This document shows positions 40,967 to 47,084 of a DNA stretch of 47,084 nt, piece after piece (within the stretch, counting starts at the first letter, position 1; the number at the start of each line of letters is the position of its first letter). The DNA lies in the NCBI GenBank assembly GCA_051002235.1, contig JBPCMN010000045.1, forward strand, positions 1 through 47,084. Direction: 5' to 3'. The stretch is from JBPCMN01 sp013695115 (GTDB taxonomy: Bacteria > Actinomycetota > Acidimicrobiia > IMCC26256 > JACDBD01). The notes below the pieces were generated by a model, which worked only from the letters and a program-made list of their open reading frames with translations, was not told where the DNA came from and did no database searches. The translations under genes and the position numbers were made by a program.

Positions 40967-41364
40967 GCCACCGCGGTCGCCTCGAGCTCGACCATGAGCT
41001 CGGGGAAGGCGAGGCGCGCCACCCCCAGCAATGTCCCCGCGGGAAGCGGACCGCCGGCGGCGCCCACCCGCGCACCCACAACTTCGCCGCCAGTGGCGAT
41101 GAAGGCGTCGACGTCGGTCGTGTAGAAGTTGAGGCGCACGACGTTGGCGAGGTCCATGCCCGCCTTCTCCAGGACCGCCTCGAGGTTGTCGAGGGCCTGG
41201 CCGGCCTGGGCAGCCATGTCGCCGGGGTGGAGCGGCGCGCCGTCGGCGTCGACCGAGGTCTGGCCGGCGCACAAGAGCATGTGATTCACTCCCGACGCCT
41301 CGACGGCCTGCGAGAAGCCGAACTGGTCCTGCCACGTCCACGGGTTGACGGCTCGGGTCTTCAC
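40963..41364 (-). CDS. RidA/YjgF-family protein
   Basis: A 133-residue RidA-like protein (KTRAVNPWTWQDQFGFSQAV opening; LLCAGQTSVDADGAPLHPGD; VVRLNFYTTDVDAFI). RidA proteins deaminate reactive enamines or imines. The usual catalytic Arg position (about 105 in classic RidA) is not obvious here, and related non-canonical members are known. GTG 41364 has GAGAGGAG 5-6 nt upstream. It lies 11 bp after the SDR gene and overlaps PhyH. Confidence 0.85.
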   Translation of the reverse strand: MKTRAVNPWTWQDQFGFSQAVEASGVNHMLLCAGQTSVDADGAPLHPGDMAAQAGQALDNLEAVLEKAGMDLANVVRLNFYTTDVDAFIATGGEVVGARVGAAGGPLPAGTLLGVARLAFPELMVELEATAVA

Positions 41365-41375
41365 GAGCGCTCCTC

Positions 41376-42251
41376 TCAGCCTGCTGATGCCACGAGCTGT
41401 TCGCTCACGTCCCACAAGCGTCGCGCGGCGGCGTCGTCCTGCGCGGCCGCCGAGATCGACGCCGGCGCGCACTTGTAGAAGTACCCGCCGGTGACGCCCT
41501 CCACCTCGGGCGAGGACGCCAGGTAGATCGACGTCCGCGCCCCCTTCTCGGAACTGATGGCGAACGGACTGCCCAGGCGGTTGCCGAACGCGAAGAGCCA
41601 CGACAGGTCGCCGCTCCGGCCGAACTCGCTGCGCACGTAGCCGGGGTGGAGGGCGTTGGCGGTGACATCGTCACCCACCCGCCGGGCGAGCTCGCGGGTG
41701 AAGTAGATGTTGGCGAGTTTGGACTTCGAGTAGACGTTCATCGCCGCGTACCGATGTCGGGACTGCAGATCGTCGAAGTCGAGACCCTTGCGCGCGCCTT
41801 TGTGCGCGACCGAGGACACGTTGACGACCCGGGCCCCGCCGGGGTTGGACTCGAGCCGGTCGAGGAGCAGCTGGGTCAGCAGGAAATGGCCGAGGTGGTT
41901 GATACCGAAGGTGCTCTCGAACCCCTCCGCCGTCTCCGTGCGCGCCGAGAGGATGCCCCCGGCGTTGTTCAGCAGCACGTCGAGGCGGTCGGAGCGGTCG
42001 AGGAAGTCGGCGGCGAACTTCCGGATCGAGGCGAAGCTGGCGAGATCGAGATCCATGACCGAGACGTCGGTGCTGCCGCTCCGCTCCCGCACGTCGTCGA
42101 GCGCGGCCCGGCCCCGCTCCGGGTTGCGCGACGTGATCACGACGGTGGCGCCGACGCGGGCCAGCCCGACCGCCGCTTCCTTGCCGATCCCGGCGTTGCC
42201 GCCGGTGATCACCACGACCTTGCCCTTCATCGGCCCTTCATCGCCGGTCAC
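41376..42251 (-). CDS. Short-chain dehydrogenase/reductase (retinol dehydrogenase-like)
   Basis: A 291-residue classical SDR. The cofactor motif is VVITGGNAGIGKEAA (16-27), LLNNAGG is at 93-99, the catalytic Ser is in VVNVSSVAHKGA, and Tyr174/Lys178 form YSKSK. The Arg residues in ITSRNPERG favour NADP(H). It resembles retinol/steroid-type dehydrogenases, so a lipid alcohol or sterol substrate is plausible. GTG 42251 with a GGGGGAGG site; ATG 42230 is an alternative, closer start. Probably the first gene of the SDR-RidA-PhyH operon. Confidence 0.87.
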   Translation of the reverse strand: MTGDEGPMKGKVVVITGGNAGIGKEAAVGLARVGATVVITSRNPERGRAALDDVRERSGSTDVSVMDLDLASFASIRKFAADFLDRSDRLDVLLNNAGGILSARTETAEGFESTFGINHLGHFLLTQLLLDRLESNPGGARVVNVSSVAHKGARKGLDFDDLQSRHRYAAMNVYSKSKLANIYFTRELARRVGDDVTANALHPGYVRSEFGRSGDLSWLFAFGNRLGSPFAISSEKGARTSIYLASSPEVEGVTGGYFYKCAPASISAAAQDDAAARRLWDVSEQLVASAG

Positions 42252-42316
42252 GCCTCCCCCTGATCCACCACACTGGCGGGAACGAACAGACTAGGAGGCG
42301 GCGGGGGAGCCATTTG

Positions 42317-44146
42317 ATGACCGATCGCGGGTACCAGCCGATCGAGGACTACGGGGTCATCGGCGACCTCCACACCGTCGCGCTCGTGGGCAAGGACGGC
42401 TCGATCGACTTCATGTCGTTCCCGCACTTCGACTCGCCCACGATCTTCGCCGGGTTGCTCGACGCCGAGAAGGGCGGTCGCTTCCAGATCCGGCCGCGCC
42501 TGCACGACGGCACCGAGAAACAGATGTACCTGCCCGACACCAACGTGCTCATCACCCGGTCGCTGGCGGCCCAGGGCGTCGCCGAGGTGTCGGACTTCAT
42601 GCCCGTCGGCGCGACGGAGGGCGAGCACTGCCACGCGCTGGTGCGCCGGGCCAAATGCGTGCGGGGCGAGGTGGCATTCGACGTGGTCTTCGACCCCCGC
42701 TTCGACTACGGACGCGCCGAGCACAAGGTCGAGCAGCGCGACGGCGAACTGATCTTCGAGTCGCAAGGGGACGACGGCACCGCGATACGGCTCCGCACCG
42801 ACGTGCCGCTGGACGTGTCGAACGGCGCCGCCATCGGCCGGTTCACGCTCGCGGCCGGCCAGACCGCTGCGTTCGTGCTCGAACAGGCCGTGCCGGGTCG
42901 CGAGAGCGCGTCGGCGGCGCCCGATTACGTCGCCGACCAGTTCAAGCAGACGGTCAACTTCTGGCGCATCTGGATCGGACACTCGAAGTACCACGGCCGC
43001 TGGGCCGAGATCGTGAACCGGTCGGCGCTCCTGCTCAAGCTGATGGTTTCGAACACCCACGGATCGCTCGTGGCCGCCGCGACGTGCGGGCTCCCCGAGG
43101 AGATCGGCGGCGAGCGCAACTGGGACTACCGCTACACCTGGATCCGCGACGCGTCGTTCACGCTCTACGCCCTCATCCGCCTCGGCTACACGTCGGAGGC
43201 GGGGCGATTCATGAGCTGGATCGAGGACCGCTGCATGGACCTCAACCCCGACGGGTCGATGCAGATCATGTACGGGCACGACGGCCGCAAGGTGCTCACC
43301 GAGGAGACGCTGCCGCACCTCGAGGGCTACCGGGGGTCGTCGCCGGTGCGCATCGGCAACGGCGCCTACGACCAGCTCCAGCTCGACATCTACGGCGAGC
43401 TCCTGGACTCGATCTACCTCTACAACAAGTACGGCGAGCCGATCTCGTACGCGCTGTGGGAGAACGTCATCCACATCGTCGACTGGGTGACCGAGCACTG
43501 GCAGCTGCCCGACGAAGGCATCTGGGAGGTGCGGGGCGGCCAGCAGGAGTTCCTGTACTCGCGCCTGATGTGCTGGGTGGCGCTCGACCGGGCGATCCGC
43601 CTGGCCGAGAAGCGCTCGTTCCCGTACCCGTACGACCGCTGGCGGGGCACGCGCGACGACATCACCCGCGACATCCTCACCAACTTCTGGGATCCGAAGC
43701 GCCAGGCGTTCGTGCAGCACAAGGGGACGAATACCGTCGACGCCTCCAATCTGCTGATGCCGATGGTCAAGTTCATCAGCCCGACTGACCCGCGCTGGGT
43801 GTCGACGTTGAAGGCCATCGAGGAGGATCTGGTCGACGACTCGCTCGTGTACCGGTATCGCACCGGCGACGCCGCCAGCGATGGCCTCCTGGGCGAGGAG
43901 GGCACGTTCAACATGTGCTCGTTCTGGTACGCCGAGGTCCTCGCTCGGGGCGGCGACGCCCAAAAGGCGCGGTTCTTCTTCGAGAAGATGCTCGGCTACG
44001 CCAACCACGTCGGCCTGTACGCGGAGGAGCTCGGCCCCCACGGCGAGCACCTGGGCAACTTCCCCCAGGCCTTCACCCACCTCGGTCTCATCAGCGCCGC
44101 CTACGCCATCGACCGCAAGCTCTCCGACGCCGGTTGGGTGGGCTAG
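42317..44146 (+). CDS. Glycoside hydrolase family 15 (glucoamylase/trehalase-like)
   Basis: A 609-residue GH15 enzyme. The N-terminal beta-sandwich (GYQPIEDYGVIGDLHTVALV, then FPHFDSPTIFAGLLD) precedes the (alpha/alpha)6 barrel. ERNWDYRYTWIRDASFTLYA holds the substrate-binding Arg/Asp block. DEGIWEVRGGQQEF and GLLGEEGTFNMCSFW carry the two catalytic Glu residues. Actinobacterial members of this layout act as trehalases or alpha-glucosidases; which one is uncertain. No signal peptide is seen, so it is intracellular. ATG 42317 has GGGGGAG 9 nt upstream. Confidence 0.88.
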   Translation: MTDRGYQPIEDYGVIGDLHTVALVGKDGSIDFMSFPHFDSPTIFAGLLDAEKGGRFQIRPRLHDGTEKQMYLPDTNVLITRSLAAQGVAEVSDFMPVGATEGEHCHALVRRAKCVRGEVAFDVVFDPRFDYGRAEHKVEQRDGELIFESQGDDGTAIRLRTDVPLDVSNGAAIGRFTLAAGQTAAFVLEQAVPGRESASAAPDYVADQFKQTVNFWRIWIGHSKYHGRWAEIVNRSALLLKLMVSNTHGSLVAAATCGLPEEIGGERNWDYRYTWIRDASFTLYALIRLGYTSEAGRFMSWIEDRCMDLNPDGSMQIMYGHDGRKVLTEETLPHLEGYRGSSPVRIGNGAYDQLQLDIYGELLDSIYLYNKYGEPISYALWENVIHIVDWVTEHWQLPDEGIWEVRGGQQEFLYSRLMCWVALDRAIRLAEKRSFPYPYDRWRGTRDDITRDILTNFWDPKRQAFVQHKGTNTVDASNLLMPMVKFISPTDPRWVSTLKAIEEDLVDDSLVYRYRTGDAASDGLLGEEGTFNMCSFWYAEVLARGGDAQKARFFFEKMLGYANHVGLYAEELGPHGEHLGNFPQAFTHLGLISAAYAIDRKLSDAGWVG

Positions 44147-44160
44147 CGCGCGGCGACGGA

Positions 44161-44175
44161 GCGAGCGAAGCTCGC
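44161..44175. terminator. Hairpin after the GH15 gene
   Basis: GCGAGC-GAA-GCTCGC is a perfect 6-bp stem with a 3-nt loop, 14 bp after the GH15 stop. There is no T-run, so a terminator role is tentative. Confidence 0.35.
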
Positions 44176-44203
44176 GGAGTCGCTCGCCAGCGAACGAGCG
44201 CCC

Positions 44204-44226
44204 GCGGCGCAGGTAACCTGCGCCGC
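44204..44226 (+). promoter_or_regulatory. Repeated promoter palindrome, copy C
   Basis: Arms GCGGCGCAGGT and ACCTGCGCCGC (11 bp, perfect) around a single A; the centre reads GGTAACCT with TAACCT as -10 match. AGCGAG follows directly, and ATG 44246 lies 19 nt beyond. The arms differ from copies A and B in composition but conserve the pairing and the core. Confidence 0.65.
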
Positions 44227-44245
44227 AGCGAGAGAGCGAGGAAAC

Positions 44246-45715
44246 ATGGATCGGATGAGCCCGCTCGATGCGTCGTTCCTGCACATCGAGGACGGCGTGA
44301 GCCATATGCACATCGGGTCGGTGGCGATCTTCGAGGGACCTCCGCCGCCGTATGAGGCCTTCCACGACATGGTGGCGGGGAAGCTGCCGCTGGTGCCGCG
44401 CTACCGCCAGAAGGTGCGGTTCGTCCCCCTCCAACTCGGTCGGCCCCTCTGGGTCGACGACCCCCACTTCAACGCGGGCTACCACCTGCGCCACACCGCC
44501 CTGCCCCGACCCGGCGGCGATGACCAGCTCCGCAACCTGGTGGGCCGGCTCATGGCCCAGCAACTCGACCGCAGCAAGCCGTTGTGGGAGATGTGGATGG
44601 TCGAGGGCCTCGACGACAGCCACTGGGCGATCGTCTCGAAGGTGCACCACTGCCTGGTCGACGGCGTCTCGGGCTCCGACCTTCTCGCGGTCGTGCTCGA
44701 CGCCGAGCCCGATCCTGCGCCGCCGGCAACCGACGACTGGAAGCCCGAGCCCGAGCCGTCCGACGTCCGGGTGGTGACCGAGGCGCTCGGCGACCTGGTC
44801 GTCAGCCCCTACGAGCAGTTCCGGGCGCTGCGGGCGACGACGCGGGGCTGGCGGCAGCTGGCGGCGATGGCCGGCGAGGTCTTCCGCGGCGCGGCGTCGT
44901 TCGCGGGTGCCGTGCGCCCGACGGTCCCGTCGACGCTCAACGGGCCGATCGGGCCGCACCGCCGCTGGGACTGGGCCCGCACCACCCTCGCCGACGTGAA
45001 GACGGTGCGGAAGGGCCTGGGTGGGACGGTGAACGACGTCGTGCTCACCGTGCTCACGAAGGGCTTCCGCGACTTCCTACTCGGACGGGGCGAGTCGGTG
45101 GACGACCGGGTCGTCCGCACGCTGGTGCCGGTCTCGGTCCGCACCGAAACTGAGCGCGGTACCTATAACAACCGCGTCTCGGCGATGATCGCCGAGCTCC
45201 CCGTCGGCATTGCCGACCCCGTCGAGCGGCTCGAGGCCATTCGGGCGCAGATGGACGGGCTCAAGGAGTCGAAGCAGGCGGTGGCGGGCGAGGTGCTCAC
45301 GAGCTTGGCCGGCTTCGCGCCGGCGACGCTGCTCGCGCTGGGCGCCCGCGTCGCCCGGGGCATCCCGCAGCGCAACGTGAACACGGTGACCACCAATGTA
45401 CCCGGCCCGCAGCTCCAGCTCTACGCGGCGGGGCGGCCGATGCTCGAGGCGTTCCCGTTCGTCCCGATCGCCGGTCACGTCCGCGTCGGCATCGCGATCT
45501 TCTCCTACAACGGCATGCTCAACTACGGCGTGACCGGCGACTACGACAGCGCGCCCGACATCGGCGTGCTGTGCCGGGGCATCGAGGACGGGATGAGCGA
45601 GCTGCTGAAGCTGGTCAGCGACTCGCAACCCGAGCCGGGTGGAGGAGCTCCAAACGGTCACGGACGTCCGGTCGCTCCAGGCGCCGGCGCGTCGACTCGC
45701 GCGCCTGGCGAGTGA
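44246..45715 (+). CDS. Wax ester synthase/diacylglycerol acyltransferase, copy 3
   Basis: A 489-residue WS/DGAT beginning MDRMSPLDASFLHIEDGVSH. The active-site motif is HHCLVDG at 134-140. The GGTVNDVVLTVLTKGFRDFL and TVTTNVPGPQLQLYAAGRPM blocks are present. It is the most divergent of the three copies in the window and has its own palindrome promoter. The C terminus extends about 30 residues (GGGAPNGHGRPVAPGAGAST) past the usual end; this tail lies antisense to the last 101 bases of the patatin gene and may exist only because no stop falls earlier. Confidence 0.9.
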   Translation: MDRMSPLDASFLHIEDGVSHMHIGSVAIFEGPPPPYEAFHDMVAGKLPLVPRYRQKVRFVPLQLGRPLWVDDPHFNAGYHLRHTALPRPGGDDQLRNLVGRLMAQQLDRSKPLWEMWMVEGLDDSHWAIVSKVHHCLVDGVSGSDLLAVVLDAEPDPAPPATDDWKPEPEPSDVRVVTEALGDLVVSPYEQFRALRATTRGWRQLAAMAGEVFRGAASFAGAVRPTVPSTLNGPIGPHRRWDWARTTLADVKTVRKGLGGTVNDVVLTVLTKGFRDFLLGRGESVDDRVVRTLVPVSVRTETERGTYNNRVSAMIAELPVGIADPVERLEAIRAQMDGLKESKQAVAGEVLTSLAGFAPATLLALGARVARGIPQRNVNTVTTNVPGPQLQLYAAGRPMLEAFPFVPIAGHVRVGIAIFSYNGMLNYGVTGDYDSAPDIGVLCRGIEDGMSELLKLVSDSQPEPGGGAPNGHGRPVAPGAGASTRAPGE

Positions 45716-46619
45716 CGGGGGCCCGCCGGGCCGGGTCCATCGCGGTGAGGCCCATGGCGGCGAGGTCGGCGGCGACGGGCTGGAACGCCAGCACCGGCGT
45801 CCCGCTCCGGCGGATGCGGGCGGCCTCGCGCCCGAGGTAGAGGCGGGACAGGCGCCGCGCCGGCAGGTCGAGCGACGGCCGCAGACGGTTCCCGGCCACC
45901 GACATGGGCGAGCTCACGATGACGAGGTCGAGGTCGTGGCGGGCGAGGAGATCGGCGTTGGTGGGGGAGTGGGCGCCGCCGTCGACGTAGCGGCCGCCGC
46001 CGATCGTCACCGGCTCGAAGAACGCCGGGATTGCGCACGACGCCGCCACCGCGTCGGGGACGTCGACGCCGTCACGCGCGCCTTCTCTTCCGAAGACCAC
46101 CCGGCGACCGGTGTCGAGGCGGACGGCGCACAGCCACAGCTCCCGATCGGGCCAACCGGCGGGGAACAGGGGTCGGAGCTCGGTGGCGATCAGGTCGGTG
46201 GGGACCTGCCCGGCGGGGAGGGCGGCGGCGGCGAGGGCGCCCGGGCGCACCGGCCGGAAGGGAGGAAAGGCCGCCCGCACGAACGTGCCCGGCGACGCCA
46301 TCCGGGGCAGCCCAGCTCGGCGCGGGGGCCGGCTCGGGATCGGGGCCCGCGGCGCGGTGGTTTCGGCGCGGGCGGCGAGCTCCGCGCCCTCGGGTGAGAG
46401 CGGCTCTCCGGACGCCCGGGCCGCGAGGTCGGCCGGGCTGACGCCCGCCCGCAGCAGCGCCCCCACCACCGAGCCCGCCGAGGTGCCCACGACGATCTCG
46501 GCGTCGCGGGCGTCCCAGCCGGTGGTGGCGGCGAGCTCGGCGAGGACACCGGAATGGAAGGCGTGACCCACCACGCCGCCGGCGCCGAGGACGAGGCCGA
46601 TCCGAGGCATGGAGCCCAT
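45615..46619 (-). CDS. Patatin-like phospholipase
   Basis: A 334-residue patatin-domain lipase. The glycine-rich oxyanion loop is LVLGAGGVVGHAFHSG, the nucleophile elbow is IVVGTSAGSVVG (Ser47), and the Asp of the dyad is in YVDGGAHSPTNADL near 223. These enzymes hydrolyse acylglycerols or phospholipids, and next to a WS/DGAT a triacylglycerol lipase role is reasonable inference. The Pro/Arg-rich middle (about 85-115) is a variable insertion. Start is ATG 46619 or 46610. It diverges from the phasin-like gene. Confidence 0.85.
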   Translation of the reverse strand: MGSMPRIGLVLGAGGVVGHAFHSGVLAELAATTGWDARDAEIVVGTSAGSVVGALLRAGVSPADLAARASGEPLSPEGAELAARAETTAPRAPIPSRPPRRAGLPRMASPGTFVRAAFPPFRPVRPGALAAAALPAGQVPTDLIATELRPLFPAGWPDRELWLCAVRLDTGRRVVFGREGARDGVDVPDAVAASCAIPAFFEPVTIGGGRYVDGGAHSPTNADLLARHDLDLVIVSSPMSVAGNRLRPSLDLPARRLSRLYLGREAARIRRSGTPVLAFQPVAADLAAMGLTAMDPARRAPVTRQARESTRRRLERPDVRDRLELLHPARVASR

Positions 46620-46631
46620 GGTAGCGGGGGC

Positions 46632-46661
46632 TTGACATGGGAAGCGAATGCTAGGTATAGT
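46632..46661 (+). promoter_or_regulatory. Strong sigma70-type promoter of the phasin-like gene
   Basis: TTGACA (46632-46637), 18 bp spacer, TATAGT (46656-46661): the closest match to consensus in the window. The leader to GTG 46702 is about 34 nt and contains AAGGAG, so this gene has a conventional ribosome binding site. Confidence 0.8.
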
Positions 46662-46701
46662 TCGCACAGCCAGTCAGACCCCCCCCAGAAGGAGCACCAA
46701 C

Positions 46702-46962
46702 GTGAACGTCCAGGAGATCACCGAGAACGTGCAGGACACCGTGCTCGGCGCCATCAACACCGCCCAGGACACCGTCGCGGACACCGCGAAGACGTGGGCG
46801 GCCAAGCTGCCGTCGCCGTCGGACCTGCCGTTCGTCGACCAGCTGCCCGAGCCGGGCAAGGTCGTGGACTCCGCGTTCGACTACGCCGAGAAGCTCCTCG
46901 CCAGCCAGCGCCGCTTCGCCACGAAGCTGGTGGACGCGGGCAAGCCGACCGTCTCGGCCTAG
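46702..46962 (+). CDS. Small phasin-like protein
   Basis: An 86-residue protein. The N terminus is amphipathic (VQEITENVQDTVLGAINTAQ, then DTVADTAKTWAAKL). A Pro-rich hinge (LPSPSDLPFVDQLPEPGK) is followed by a helix (SAFDYAEKLLASQRRFATKL). The pattern, in particular AEKLLASQRRFA, resembles small actinobacterial phasin-type proteins that coat storage granules or membranes. The neighbouring WS/DGAT and patatin genes support a lipid-body role, which remains inference. GTG 46702 is used, with AAGGAG upstream. The strong promoter predicts an abundant protein. Its TAG stop is the first triplet of the terminal inverted repeat. Confidence 0.6.
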   Translation: MNVQEITENVQDTVLGAINTAQDTVADTAKTWAAKLPSPSDLPFVDQLPEPGKVVDSAFDYAEKLLASQRRFATKLVDAGKPTVSA

Positions 46963-47084
46963 GTGGCTGGAGAAAAAGTGCTGACGCGCGTGAGCGAGCA
47001 CAACATGTCGCGGTGCCTGAGCGATGCGATGTACTCCATGTTGTATCTCCGATCTCGGCTACCGACTTTTTCGGCAGCCACCTA
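46960..47084. repeat. Nested inverted repeat at the window edge
   Basis: Outer arms of 20 bp (46960-46979 and 47065-47084) agree at 18 of 20 positions, with the shared pattern TAGGTGGCTGNNGAAAAAGT. Inner arms ACAACATG (47000-47007) and CATGTTGT (47037-47044) are perfect. Both pairs are centred on base 47022, so the whole 125 bp is one symmetrical structure with diverged segments between arms. It could be a terminator-like foldback, a small mobile element, or an assembly end effect. Confidence 0.65.

Noticed and set aside
42248..44959. A 903-codon minus-strand open frame
   Set aside because: It is antisense to the GH15 and WS/DGAT genes and rich in Arg/Val/His, as expected of a third-position shadow.

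Overview
This 47 kb window is high-GC actinobacterial DNA. The content points to a member of the Acidimicrobiia or a neighbouring class: two mycothiol-type DinB-fold enzymes, three wax ester synthase/diacylglycerol acyltransferase (WS/DGAT) genes, tandem CYP125-like cytochromes P450, many acyl-CoA synthetases, and many genes whose start codon lies 6 to 11 nt after a TANNNT -10 box (leaderless transcription). The taxonomic call is inference. The left edge cuts a gene, and the right edge ends exactly on an inverted repeat, so both edges look like contig or window breaks.

Layout. 1-4.4 kb: end of a LytR-CpsA-Psr protein, a frameshifted CoxG-like gene, a Usp-like protein, a phosphoribulokinase-family kinase, an aldo/keto reductase and a decayed gene tail. 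4.4-16.2 kb: a lipid/sterol catabolism block with two P450s (one frameshifted), a KstR-like operator, an amidohydrolase, a BBE-type flavoprotein, a Ser/Thr kinase, two acyl-CoA synthetases, a broken UbiA prenyltransferase, an OB-fold remnant and an internally deleted flavin oxidoreductase. 16.2-20.3 kb: a histidine-rich membrane protein, tRNA-Arg(CCT), and a small region bounded by repeats that copy the tRNA end. That region holds a LysM lipoprotein and a tightly coupled vapB-vapC-pRiA4b-ORF3-like cassette. 20.4-25 kb: lipoprotein, methyltransferase, emfourin-like inhibitor, GH43-like secreted protein and an anti-sigma/GNAT fusion. 25-32.5 kb: TetR regulator diverging from a three-gene operon (DinB fold, alpha/beta hydrolase, thioesterase), a second amidohydrolase with a large in-frame deletion, a 2-hydroxyacid dehydrogenase, DedA, a HhH-GPD repair protein and small genes. 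32.5-47 kb: three WS/DGATs, an acyl-CoA synthetase, MFS transporter, PPK2, PhyH/RidA/SDR, GH15, patatin and a phasin-like protein behind a strong promoter.

How the genes fit together. Acyl-CoA synthetases, P450s, WS/DGATs, patatin and the phasin-like protein suggest uptake and activation of lipids or sterols, storage as wax ester or triacylglycerol, and remobilisation. PPK2 and GH15 add polyphosphate and alpha-glucan turnover.

Most notable points: (1) a GC-rich palindrome with a TANCCT core that recurs three times, each 17-25 nt upstream of a start codon; (2) tRNA-Arg-derived direct repeats around the toxin cassette; (3) two enzymes that keep their N and C termini but have lost the middle in frame, next to several frameshifted genes; (4) a 125 bp nested inverted repeat at the right edge. 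No CRISPR array, transposase, integrase or phage gene was seen.
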